41,001 bases of DNA from a virus, in the IMG/VR virus record IMGVR_UViG_3300037318_000083, positions 1 through 41,001 of that record, one strand, 5' to 3'. Positions 30,430 to 37,533 of the stretch are shown here, in pieces; position 1 is the stretch's first letter; each line of letters opens with the position of its first letter. The position numbers and the translations under genes were made by a program. The notes beneath the pieces were generated by a model. It did no database searches. It was given only the letters and a program-made list of their open reading frames with translations, and was not told where the DNA came from.

Positions 30430-30749
30430 ACCGAGAACGGACATACCTACTCCGGTGCCCCGAGTGTAACCGTGTATTCACGTCGGACGTGTTTTCCGAC
30501 GGCACTCGCGGCGAACACGCCACCGTATGCCCGAACGGCCACGCCGTCGATCCTATCGTTCTCGCCACCCCGCCCGCGCACTCGAAAGCCGGGGGACGCC
30601 GGCGGAAGCGCCAGCGTCAAGGACCACCGTTGAGCGAGCGGGGACCCGACTTCGATCATGTCGGTCCACACCCACTCGATAAACCCGGGAAAGGGCCGGG
30701 TAAGGGCAAGGGCGGCAAGGGCGGCAAGGGCAACGGTGGGAACGACTAA
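30426..30749 (+). CDS. zinc-knuckle protein with basic Gly/Lys tail
   Basis: 107 aa. Knuckle CPECNRVF and a second pair CPNGH give a zinc ribbon in the first 40 residues. A basic stretch RRRKRQRQ follows and then a tail of GKGKGGKGGKGNGG repeats. The tail is strongly basic, which stands out in this acidic proteome, and should bind DNA. A packaged DNA-condensing or portal-associated protein is plausible. Overlaps the MuF stop by four bases. Confidence 0.7.
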   Translation: MNRERTYLLRCPECNRVFTSDVFSDGTRGEHATVCPNGHAVDPIVLATPPAHSKAGGRRRKRQRQGPPLSERGPDFDHVGPHPLDKPGKGPGKGKGGKGGKGNGGND

Positions 30750-30758
30750 GGCCACTTG
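30739..30758 (+). promoter_or_regulatory. late-type promoter
   Basis: GGAACGACTAAGGCCACTTG; CTAAGG begins 28 bp before the ATG at 30774. Confidence 0.65.
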
Positions 30759-30773
30759 TCCCGAAGCGGGGGT

Positions 30774-31037
30774 ATGGACGACGAGACCAAGGCGGTCGTC
30801 CGGAACGTCGTACGCGAGTCCGTCGCGTTGGCGTACGTCGGTACGGTGTTGTCCGTGTGGGTCGTGTCAGTGACGAACCTCGGCTACGTCGCCCCGTCGC
30901 AAATCCAACAAGCGTTCTTGGACACGTTTTTCTTCGTCTTCGCCGTCGCCGGCGGCTACCTCGTGTTCGGGAAACAAGCGTTGGACGCCGCGGTGGACAC
31001 GTACCAAAAGCTCACGTCCAAAGGTGACAACTCATGA
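30774..31037 (+). CDS. two-helix membrane protein
   Basis: 87 aa from ATG 30774 (an in-frame TTG at 30756 is passed over because of the promoter spacing). Helices at ~18-38 and ~49-68 (FLDTFFFVFAVAGGYLVFG), and a short helix at the end. Overlaps the next membrane-protein gene by four bases. Lysis/holin or membrane contact during DNA entry are both possible. Confidence 0.65.
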   Translation: MDDETKAVVRNVVRESVALAYVGTVLSVWVVSVTNLGYVAPSQIQQAFLDTFFFVFAVAGGYLVFGKQALDAAVDTYQKLTSKGDNS

Positions 31038-31315
31038 GACCAAAGCGCCTCGTGTTCGATTCGTACCGCTTCCCGGCCGAAGACGAACCGGACGGCGACG
31101 TACTCGCCCCCCACCATTTCTACGTCGGGGCACTCCTCGCGTGGTTCGGATTCATGTTCGTGTGGCCGTACTACCCCGAGGCGGGCGCCGCCATGACCAT
31201 CGTCGGGACGCTCGTACTGATTGACGACGTGGTGAGCCACGCGTTCGGGGTGTGGACGCCGCTCGACGCCGTGTGGAAAAGGGTACTGTGGCCTATCGTC
31301 CGCCGTCGTAGGTAG
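31034..31315 (+). CDS. two-helix membrane protein, partner of the preceding gene
   Basis: 93 aa. Helices ~27-45 (FYVGALLAWFGFMFVWPYY) and ~50-70 (MTIVGTLVLIDDVVSHAFGV), ending in PIVRRRR. The Asp pair in the second helix is unusual in a membrane segment. Paired two-helix proteins recall holin/antiholin pairs, but they sit between head genes, so a structural or ejection role is also possible. Confidence 0.65.
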   Translation: MRPKRLVFDSYRFPAEDEPDGDVLAPHHFYVGALLAWFGFMFVWPYYPEAGAAMTIVGTLVLIDDVVSHAFGVWTPLDAVWKRVLWPIVRRRR

Positions 31316-31318
31316 GGG

Positions 31319-31338
31319 CGAACGACTAAGGGGTCTTG
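31319..31338 (+). promoter_or_regulatory. late promoter of the capsid operon
   Basis: GCGAACGACTAAGGGGTCTTG, with CTAAGG 29 bp before the ATG at 31355. Confidence 0.7.
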
Positions 31339-31354
31339 GCCGAAACGTTCGGTC

Positions 31355-32926
31355 ATGCCCGAAGACGTTGAAGCGTGCGTACGGTCGGTCTTGGAGGAAA
31401 ACCCCGACTACGACGAAGAACGCGCCTACGCTATCTGCAACGCCGCGGAGAACAAAGGCGAGTTGGAAGCGTTCGACCCGTCCGATCCGGTGTCGCTGTT
31501 CTTGAGCGCCCCCGAAGGCGACGTGCGCGTGGCCCTCACCCGGGGACTCGCACACGGCGAGAAACCGATCAAGCGAGTCGAAGACGGCGACAAGGTGCGA
31601 TACACGAACGTCATGCTACTCGCACCGGGCGAGTGGACCGACGCCGCCTCGCGTACCACGCTGTTCTACGCCCCTGACGCTATCAAACGGTCGGCCGGGA
31701 ATTGGATCGACCCGCGGACCGACGAACCGATCCAAAAGGCCCCGCTCAACCACTACCACGAACACGACAAACCCGCCGAGAACGTCGGGCACATCGACGT
31801 GTCGTCGGTCACGGCCGACGGACAAGGCCGCTTGTTCGGCGACATAGTGTTCCACCAACGGACCCAACGAAGCCGAGAAATGGAATCCATGATGGAACTG
31901 TCGATGAAAGAGGGTGGACAAGAGGGCTTGGGTGGTATCTCGGTGGAAATCCCCGACGACAACACCGAATGGGACGGCGCCCGGAACATGGAACGCATGG
32001 AAGAAATGTGGTTCTCGGGCGCCGGACTCGTCATGAACCCGGCCGCGGCCACCGTCGGTTTCGAGAATCAATCCAAGCGTGCGGTGGCGCTTTCGGCCCC
32101 CAACGCCGGGTCTCGAACGCTCTACGTCCACGACGGGGAAACGACTAAGCCGAGCGCGGACGGACAAGGGGACATGGGAGACGACGACACTCCCCCCGCC
32201 GTTCGACAACTCCGGTCGGCGAGGGACAAGCTCAACGAGACGCGCCGGGCGCTCCAAAACGAGACGGACATGGCGCTCCAAGCCCTCGGCACCTACCTTG
32301 AAGCCGAAGAAAACAGTCGAGACGATCCGGTCTCGGCGTTCCGAGCGTGGGCACAAGACGCCTTGGACGACGACATGGCGTCGATGGTCATGGCCGCCGT
32401 CGAATCGTTCATGGAAACGATGGACGAAGGGGACGAAGAAGCGACCGTCGGGGACTTCATGGACTGGTCCGAAGGCGCCACCGCCGAACCCGAGGAACCG
32501 CCCGCCGAACCGGGTGAGGAGGGGACCGAGCTTCAAGGCCCCGACGACGACCCCGAGGGCGGCGACCCGACCATGCCGCCGGAACCGCCGGACGACGCTG
32601 GCGGTCCCGACGATGCGACCGTCATGGAAATCGCCGACACGCTCTCGTCGGTCGCCGAGACGGTCAACATGGCCGCCTCGGAGTTGGAGCAAGTGACGGA
32701 CACGGCGGCGACGGCCCAAGAAGACGCCCAAGCCCTTCGCCAAGAGGTGAGCGAAATGGAACGCCGGCTTTCCGAAATCGAAGACGAACCGAACCCGCGG
32801 ACCCTCGCGGGCGCGACGAAGACGGGCGGTGAGTCGGGCGGATCGGACGACGACGGTGGGGACGGCGAGGCGCACACGACGGCGCCCGCGGTCAAGCGGA
32901 CCCGCGACGGCTACCTTACCCGGTAG
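31355..32926 (+). CDS. prohead protease fused to scaffold
   Basis: 523 aa. Residues 1-38 hold a small helical motif (PEDVEACVRSVLEENPDYD, then AYAICNAAE) also seen in front of other phage head proteins. Residues ~55-245 are the protease: LNHYHEHDKP (H133/H135/H137) and VGHIDVS, then GLGGISVEIP with S196 as likely nucleophile. From ~250 to the end the chain is acidic and helical with coiled-coil stretches, as in scaffold domains (delta region), ending in a short basic KRTRDGYLTR that may bind the shell. It would guide capsid assembly and then remove itself. Confidence 0.82.
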   Translation: MPEDVEACVRSVLEENPDYDEERAYAICNAAENKGELEAFDPSDPVSLFLSAPEGDVRVALTRGLAHGEKPIKRVEDGDKVRYTNVMLLAPGEWTDAASRTTLFYAPDAIKRSAGNWIDPRTDEPIQKAPLNHYHEHDKPAENVGHIDVSSVTADGQGRLFGDIVFHQRTQRSREMESMMELSMKEGGQEGLGGISVEIPDDNTEWDGARNMERMEEMWFSGAGLVMNPAAATVGFENQSKRAVALSAPNAGSRTLYVHDGETTKPSADGQGDMGDDDTPPAVRQLRSARDKLNETRRALQNETDMALQALGTYLEAEENSRDDPVSAFRAWAQDALDDDMASMVMAAVESFMETMDEGDEEATVGDFMDWSEGATAEPEEPPAEPGEEGTELQGPDDDPEGGDPTMPPEPPDDAGGPDDATVMEIADTLSSVAETVNMAASELEQVTDTAATAQEDAQALRQEVSEMERRLSEIEDEPNPRTLAGATKTGGESGGSDDDGGDGEAHTTAPAVKRTRDGYLTR

Positions 32927-32950
32927 AACGTCCAAGCCCCCTTACGTGGG

Positions 32951-32985
32951 GAAAGGACTAAGGTCTATTGCGGGCAAGGGGCCTT
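32951..32985 (+). promoter_or_regulatory. late-type promoter with two dyads
   Basis: GGAAAGGACTAAGGTCTATTG: CTAAGG begins 29 bp before the ATG at 32987. A full AAGGGGCCTT dyad (32976-32985) touches the start codon and another (32934-32943) lies just upstream. Confidence 0.6.
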
Positions 32986-32986
32986 C

Positions 32987-33403
32987 ATGGTGTTTCGAGA
33001 CGTAACCGACGACGTTCTCATCGACTCTGGTGTCGATGCGAACCTCCGTTCCTATACCGCCGAAGAAGCGGTCTTGGCCGGGCAAGTAGTTAAGGCCGGC
33101 GCCGCGGCGGAATCCGTCGAACCGTCCGACACGGACGGGGAAGACGTGCTTGGCGTCGCGTTGGAAGACGCGGCGGTGGGCGACCAAGTGACGGTCGCCC
33201 GGGACGGGTGCAAAGTGCGAGCAACGAGCGCGACCGGCACGGTGTCCGCGGGCGACTTCGTAGCCTCACACGGGGCGACGGGCGAAGAAGGCGAAGTGGA
33301 CACCAAGGCCGCCGGTGAAGCGTACCTTGGCGTTGCCGTCGCCGACGACGCCGGGGCCAACGACGACGTGAAAGTCGAAATCAACATCGGCACGGGGGCC
33401 TAA
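32987..33403 (+). CDS. capsid decoration / head-stabilising protein
   Basis: 138 aa. All-beta and Ala/Gly/Val-rich: EEAVLAGQVVKAG, GEDVLGVALEDAAVGDQVTV, GTVSAGDFVASHGATG, AYLGVAVADDA. This is the pattern of DUF2190-like decoration proteins that lie directly before the major capsid gene in many phages. Five bases separate it from the capsid gene. Confidence 0.8.
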   Translation: MVFRDVTDDVLIDSGVDANLRSYTAEEAVLAGQVVKAGAAAESVEPSDTDGEDVLGVALEDAAVGDQVTVARDGCKVRATSATGTVSAGDFVASHGATGEEGEVDTKAAGEAYLGVAVADDAGANDDVKVEINIGTGA

Positions 33404-33407
33404 ACCA

Positions 33408-34589
33408 ATGAGACCCAAGAACGAAATCCGCGAGCGGCTTCGGAACTACCAGCGTCGAAGCGGAAACTGGCGCCTCAAGGGCCTTCTACTGTCGGCGTTC
33501 ACCGACGCCGAGACGGTCGGCGAAGCGTGGCCCCGAACGGATCGGTGGCTCGCCGAGGAACACAAGCAGTCCCCGTACCGGGCCATGCACACGGCCGACG
33601 ACGGCGGACAAGGGGGCACGCGAAACGTCGTCGTCCCCGCCGAGCGGGACGGTCACGAAATGGCCCACGCCCGCGAGGAGTTTTCCGACCGGGAACTAAA
33701 CAGCGAGGTCCCCCGGGACGAGTATTTCCGGCGGATGCTCCTTCGCGGCGCCGAGGAGGAGTTGGACACGCTGTGGCGTGAGGAACTTCTCACCACGGTC
33801 ATCGAAGGCGCCCAAGTCAAAGAGGTGGCCCGGCAGGCGGCCACCGTCATCGACGTGGACTCGAAAAAGGGCGACTACCCCCGAGGCGAAGGCGCCGGGT
33901 ACGCCCAAGAGCTTTCGGAAGGTGGCCGGATCGAAGACGACATGGAAGGGTACGACACCGTGGCCTTCGACTGTACGAAGTACGGTGCCGGCTTTTCCGT
34001 GACGGACGAGATGATCGACCACGCCCAAATCGACGCTATCGAACGGCAGGTGCGATTCTCGGGCAAGCGGATCGAAAACAGCCTCAACCGGCGGTACATC
34101 AACCAACTCGTTGACAACGCCGGACTGTCGGTGGACACCGATCAGGCGACGCCGACGCTCTCGGAGGTGCAAGGCATCAACCACGCGGTCGGGGAAATCG
34201 AAAAAGCGGACTTCCCCGAACCGAACTACACGGTCATGCACCCCGACTACAAGACGGCGTACTTCGATGAGGCCAACATCAGTCGGGCCAACTACGCCGG
34301 AAGCGACTCGGGTCTCACCCAACGGGCGTTCGACCCCATCTTCGGCACGGAAATCCTCACCGCGTCGTCGGGCGTCTACGACTCCGGCACGGAGTCGTGG
34401 GAGTGGGACAGCAACGACGACGTGGGCGCCGTCGCTACCAACTCGGAAATGATTGGCATCTTCATGTACCAAGACATTTCCACCAAGGACTTCGAGGACC
34501 CGATCCGCGACATTCGGGGTGGCAACGCCCGGGCGTGGTTCGACGTACAAGTCCTTCAACCGGACGCGCATTGTACCCTCGGGTACTAA
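33408..34589 (+). CDS. major capsid protein (HK97-fold)
   Basis: 393 aa. An N-terminal helix rich in Arg (NEIRERLRNYQRRS) and an N-arm up to ~60, then an HK97-like body: EEELDTLWREELLTTVIEGA (spine helix region), AFDCTKYGAGFSVTDEMID, FPEPNYTVMHPDYKTAYFDE and a C-terminal RAWFDVQVLQPDAHCTLGY. Its place after protease and decoration genes, and its length, fit. The N-terminus could be processed by the protease. Confidence 0.88.
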   Translation: MRPKNEIRERLRNYQRRSGNWRLKGLLLSAFTDAETVGEAWPRTDRWLAEEHKQSPYRAMHTADDGGQGGTRNVVVPAERDGHEMAHAREEFSDRELNSEVPRDEYFRRMLLRGAEEELDTLWREELLTTVIEGAQVKEVARQAATVIDVDSKKGDYPRGEGAGYAQELSEGGRIEDDMEGYDTVAFDCTKYGAGFSVTDEMIDHAQIDAIERQVRFSGKRIENSLNRRYINQLVDNAGLSVDTDQATPTLSEVQGINHAVGEIEKADFPEPNYTVMHPDYKTAYFDEANISRANYAGSDSGLTQRAFDPIFGTEILTASSGVYDSGTESWEWDSNDDVGAVATNSEMIGIFMYQDISTKDFEDPIRDIRGGNARAWFDVQVLQPDAHCTLGY

Positions 34590-34627
34590 CGAGCGCGTTC
34601 TCGGCCCCGGCCAATTCTCACATTTTC

Positions 34628-34700
34628 AGTCCCGTGGTGTAGCGGCCAATCATGCCGGACTTTGATTCCGGCGACGGTGGTTCAAATCCGCCCGGGACTA
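34628..34700 (+). tRNA. tRNA-Gln (anticodon UUG)
   Basis: Acceptor AGTCCCG pairs with CGGGACT, followed by discriminator A. Anticodon stem CCGGA/TCCGG with loop CTTTGAT gives anticodon TTG (34662-34664), reading CAA. T-arm GGTGG-TTCAAAT-CCGCC is good; the D-stem is weaker. No CCA is encoded and no intron is seen. It lies right after the capsid gene and matches the strong CAA preference of this genome. Confidence 0.93.
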
Positions 34701-34712
34701 TAAGCCCCCTTA
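34694..34712 (+). promoter_or_regulatory. promoter overlapping the tRNA 3' end
   Basis: GGGACTATAAGCCCCCTTA: TATAAG begins directly at the tRNA discriminator base, 29 bp before the ATG at 34729, with an AAG-N4-CTT dyad. Confidence 0.5.
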
Positions 34713-34728
34713 CGCCGTACGTACGATC

Positions 34729-34983
34729 ATGCGATTCGCCCATACGAACCCCGGGCGCCCGGTGGACAAGCGGTTCCACGACCGGCGTCAAGAAGCCCGC
34801 TTGTACGCCATGAGCGACGAGGAATTGAGCGAGATAGAACAAGCCGACTACGCCATGTACGAAGACGACGGGGTGTACCCCCTCGGCGGGCTTCCGAGCG
34901 AAGTGAACGAAGACACGTGGCACGTCGAAGACCCCGTGAGCGGCAAGGAATACGACGTGCGAGACGCCCACGACACTATCTGA
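34729..34983 (+). CDS. acidic hypothetical protein after the tRNA
   Basis: 84 aa. Basic N-terminus (RFAHTNPGRPVDKRFHDRRQ) then a very acidic helical part (SDEELSEIEQADYAMYEDD) and a short beta end (WHVEDPVSGKEYDVRD). No family recognised. Promoter-like TATAAG 29 bp upstream. Confidence 0.6.
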   Translation: MRFAHTNPGRPVDKRFHDRRQEARLYAMSDEELSEIEQADYAMYEDDGVYPLGGLPSEVNEDTWHVEDPVSGKEYDVRDAHDTI

Positions 34984-35014
34984 CGCCCGTCCGATCCGGT
35001 CGGTTCCCAACTTA

Positions 35015-35103
35015 TAGCGCGCTACGCGCGTGAGGGAGGGACAGCATCTATCGGCAAATATTACCGAATGATCCTCTCTCCCTCTCACGCGTGGCGCGAT
35101 ATA
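35015..35103 (+). repeat. large imperfect inverted repeat, copy B
   Basis: Left arm ACGCGCGTGAGGGAGGGA and right arm CCTCTCTCCCTCTCACGCGT form a long stem. The loop holds TCGGCAAATATTACCGA, itself nearly palindromic and containing AATATTAC, close to the nick site of rolling-circle origins. CTTATAG (35011-35017) in front may be a TATA box. Related to copy A at 16125-16209 although the loops differ. It fills the 175-bp gap between 34983 and 35159. Confidence 0.7.
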
Positions 35104-35122
35104 GCTAAAGACTCGAATCGGA

Positions 35123-35137
35123 GGAACGCCTAAGTCC
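35123..35137 (+). promoter_or_regulatory. late-type promoter of the connector/tail operon
   Basis: GGAACGCCTAAGTCCCG; CTAAG begins 29 bp before the ATG at 35159, the standard spacing here. Confidence 0.6.
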
Positions 35138-35158
35138 CGCCGACCCGACGGCTTGAGT

Positions 35159-35428
35159 ATGGCCCGAGACACCGGCGGCGGTACGCACAACTCCTACGGG
35201 AAACTTCCCCCGTCCGTCTTGGAGGAACGCACGTCCGAACCCATGACGACGGGTGAACCGGAACACATGGACGACGCCGAGGGCTTCGCCGACGACGACC
35301 CGGCGTCACTTCTTGAACAAGGCGAGTGCCCGTGGTGTGAGAAGGGGGGCTTCGACCGTCCGGAAAGCCACGCCCGCCCGGCGCACCCCGACGAGTGGGA
35401 GGCGTTTCAGTCCGAACAGGGTGATTGA
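35159..35428 (+). CDS. zinc-finger protein of the connector region
   Basis: 89 aa. CPWCEKGGFDRPESHARPAH gives a C2H2-like site near residues 60-80. The N-terminal part is disordered and acidic. ATG at 35159 is preferred to TTG 35153 from promoter spacing. Related CPWC...H..H elements are common in small haloarchaeal proteins; role here unknown. Confidence 0.65.
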   Translation: MARDTGGGTHNSYGKLPPSVLEERTSEPMTTGEPEHMDDAEGFADDDPASLLEQGECPWCEKGGFDRPESHARPAHPDEWEAFQSEQGD

Positions 35429-35430
35429 GC

Positions 35431-35817
35431 ATGGCGGTCGAAGAAGGGGACTTGACGTTGGACAAGCTGGATGCGGTGTTCCCCCGGCGCCAGCTATCGG
35501 GAGACAAGTGTCTCTCGCTCCGGTCGTTCGCGGTGAACATCGTCAACGAGAACTTCGGCGACGACGTGGCACGCCTATCCGAAATCGAAGGTGACGAAAC
35601 GGACTTCGCTCACTACGTGTGGGCGGCGTTGATTCTCGCCCGCAACGGCGAGTCGTCAAGTGAGTCCCAATCGGGCGGGTCCGTCTCGTACAACGTGGCC
35701 GCCGCGGAAATCCCCGACGTTCTCCCCAACAACCGGTTCGGGCGTCTCGCTACCAAAATCTACCTTCGCCAAGGTCAATCGGTGGGTATCGTCAAGGGGC
35801 GGTCGAACTTCCACTAA
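35431..35817 (+). CDS. probable head-tail connector protein
   Basis: 128 aa. Helical N-terminal half (LTLDKLDAVFPRRQL, FAVNIVNENFG, HYVWAALILARNG), as in gp6-like connector proteins, followed by a Ser-rich loop and a beta end (FGRLATKIYLRQGQSVGIV). Position between capsid and the gp10-like gene fits head completion. Assignment by order and helix pattern. Confidence 0.6.
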   Translation: MAVEEGDLTLDKLDAVFPRRQLSGDKCLSLRSFAVNIVNENFGDDVARLSEIEGDETDFAHYVWAALILARNGESSSESQSGGSVSYNVAAAEIPDVLPNNRFGRLATKIYLRQGQSVGIVKGRSNFH

Positions 35818-35820
35818 CGC

Positions 35821-36279
35821 ATGATCGAAGTCAAGACCCGCGTCACGAAATTCCACCGGGTTGACGACTCGCCCGACGGGGCGGTCGTGGACGGCACGAA
35901 GTCGGCCATGAAAGAGGCGGCGGGCGCTGGTTTCCAAAAGTCGCAAGATTTGGTCCCGACGGACACGTCCGAACTACTCATGTCGGGCATCCCCCCGTAC
36001 GAAGACGAGCGTGGCAACATCGTATGGGCCTACGACGCCCCGCACACGCTTCCGGTCGAATACGGGTCTCGGCCCCATTGGGTGCCTATCGAACCGCTCT
36101 TGGGGTGGGCGAGGCGCGTTCTCGGCGACGAGTCGGCGGCGTACGCGGTCCGACAGAAAATCGCCAACGTTGGGACGGACCCACAACCGTTTGTCCGTCC
36201 GGGCGTCCACCTACAGCGTCTCGTTCTCAAGGGGACGGGCGTCGCCACGCACATTCGGGACGAGATACCGGGACTATGA
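35821..36279 (+). CDS. HK97 gp10-like neck / tail-completion protein
   Basis: 152 aa. The helix KSAMKEAAGAGFQKSQDLVP with T-DTSELLMSGI, the ENGT-like VEYGSRPHWVPIEPL motif (EYG...PH) and the FVRPGVHLQ end are the family signature. It links the head connector to the tail. Overlaps the next gene by four bases. Confidence 0.82.
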   Translation: MIEVKTRVTKFHRVDDSPDGAVVDGTKSAMKEAAGAGFQKSQDLVPTDTSELLMSGIPPYEDERGNIVWAYDAPHTLPVEYGSRPHWVPIEPLLGWARRVLGDESAAYAVRQKIANVGTDPQPFVRPGVHLQRLVLKGTGVATHIRDEIPGL

Positions 36280-36557
36280 TCGTAGAATTGATCGTGACCG
36301 GCCTCGTTGGCCTCGTGGTCGGCTACGCGTCCGGCCGAGTGCATGAGAACAGCATATGGGCGAAATCGCTTAGAAGCCAATCTCGGCCGTCTCGTGGGAA
36401 TGTATCAGAGAACGGTGACGATCCGATCTACACGTGTGAGTACCACGGCCGGTCGTTCTACGATCCGGACGAGGCCCGGCAACACGCTATCGAACAGCAT
36501 GGGGCGCCGCGCGACACGGACGACTGGCGACAAACGTATCCCGAGGGGCGCGAATAA
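36276..36557 (+). CDS. membrane-anchored C2H2 zinc-finger protein
   Basis: 93 aa. An N-terminal hydrophobic helix (IVELIVTGLVGLVVGYASG) is followed by a linker and a zinc-finger-like YTCEYHGRSFYDPDEARQHAIEQH (one Cys, three His, likely zinc or degenerate). An odd gene to find between neck and tail-terminator genes. ATG overlaps the gp10-like stop. Confidence 0.65.
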   Translation: MIVELIVTGLVGLVVGYASGRVHENSIWAKSLRSQSRPSRGNVSENGDDPIYTCEYHGRSFYDPDEARQHAIEQHGAPRDTDDWRQTYPEGRE

Positions 36558-36563
36558 GACCCC

Positions 36564-37034
36564 ATGTCCGTTCCAACGACTACCGACCCGGTGGCGTTCG
36601 TCCTCGCTATCTTGGACGCGAGTCAAGACGCCGATTACGCGAATGAGAACGGGAAGCCCGCGCGAGTGGCCCGTTCGGGCGATTACTCCCCCGAGGAAAA
36701 GAGACGGTACGAGCAAGACGCCTTGTACGTCTATTCGATTGGCGAGGTGAACAATCAGGCGTTCGCCGGATCGGGTGATGCAAAGCTCAAGAACGCGCAA
36801 GTGGGCGTGGACGTGTGGACGCTTTCGGGCGAGTCCGTCGCGTGGAATATCGGCGAGGACGTTGAGTCGATCATAGACGAGTATTGGACGGACAACCGTT
36901 CTACGACCCGTTGGGTGACGGTTCGGGTCACGTCGGAAAACGACTATTCCCACGAGACGTTCCACGACAGTACGGTGGGCCAACACGACCGGCACCTCGT
37001 CACGGTCACGCTCATGCGGGACAAATCGGTCTGA
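36564..37034 (+). CDS. tail terminator-like protein
   Basis: 156 aa. An N-terminal helix, then strands DALYVYSIGE, QVGVDVWTLSG, RWVTVRVTSEND and HLVTVTLMRDKSV. The alternation and place directly before the tail-tube gene match tail-terminator proteins that stop tube growth and join tail to head. Confidence 0.65.
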   Translation: MSVPTTTDPVAFVLAILDASQDADYANENGKPARVARSGDYSPEEKRRYEQDALYVYSIGEVNNQAFAGSGDAKLKNAQVGVDVWTLSGESVAWNIGEDVESIIDEYWTDNRSTTRWVTVRVTSENDYSHETFHDSTVGQHDRHLVTVTLMRDKSV

Positions 37035-37042
37035 TTCCGGGG

Positions 37043-37062
37043 GCAACGACTAAGGGGGCTTG
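37043..37062 (+). promoter_or_regulatory. late promoter of the tail operon
   Basis: GCAACGACTAAGGGGGCTTG, CTAAGG 28 bp before the ATG at 37078. Confidence 0.7.
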
Positions 37063-37077
37063 CGGACAAGGTGAGCT

Positions 37078-37530
37078 ATGGCCGCCGAACGATACTTCGG
37101 CGATTCCATGACGGTGACAATCGACACGGAAGACACGAGTCCCGTGTCCGTCCCGGTGGGGTCGCTCCAACAAGTACAGATAATCGCCAACGCCGAACAC
37201 GTCGAATTGACGAGCGCGGACACCACGAAGCGCGACGACGTGGCAAAGCGAAACTTCGGGGTGGACGTGACGGTCGGCGTCGCCGCCTTCGACATGACGA
37301 TAGTTGAGGAGTGGCTCGGCGGCGACGGGTCGTCGTCCTCGTCGTACACGGACGACAACTCGGTCGCTCTATTCACCGTCGCCGGGTCCGTTACCGGATC
37401 GGACGGGACCACGCACACGGCCACGGTGGACGGCGTGTATTTCCCGCAAATGCCGATCATCGACGCCCAAGAGGGCCAGTGGGTCCGGCACAACGTACAG
37501 GGCGACGGCGCCGACGTGACAATCTCATAA
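37078..37530 (+). CDS. major tail (tube) protein
   Basis: 150 aa. All-beta: SMTVTIDTEDTSPVSVPVG, LQQVQIIANAEHVELTSA, FGVDVTVGVAAFDMTIVEEWL and a Ser-rich loop, ending VRHNVQGDGADVTIS. This matches the tail-tube fold, and it precedes the assembly chaperone pair and tape measure. A strong dedicated promoter is expected for the most abundant tail protein. Confidence 0.82.
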   Translation: MAAERYFGDSMTVTIDTEDTSPVSVPVGSLQQVQIIANAEHVELTSADTTKRDDVAKRNFGVDVTVGVAAFDMTIVEEWLGGDGSSSSSYTDDNSVALFTVAGSVTGSDGTTHTATVDGVYFPQMPIIDAQEGQWVRHNVQGDGADVTIS

Positions 37531-37533
37531 TCC

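Noticed and set aside
31616-32935. 439-aa minus-strand frame opposite the protease/scaffold gene
   Set aside because: Arg/Val-rich shadow of the third codon positions; the plus frame has protease residues and a promoter.
33696-34571. 291-aa minus-strand frame opposite the capsid gene
   Set aside because: Shadow of the major capsid gene.
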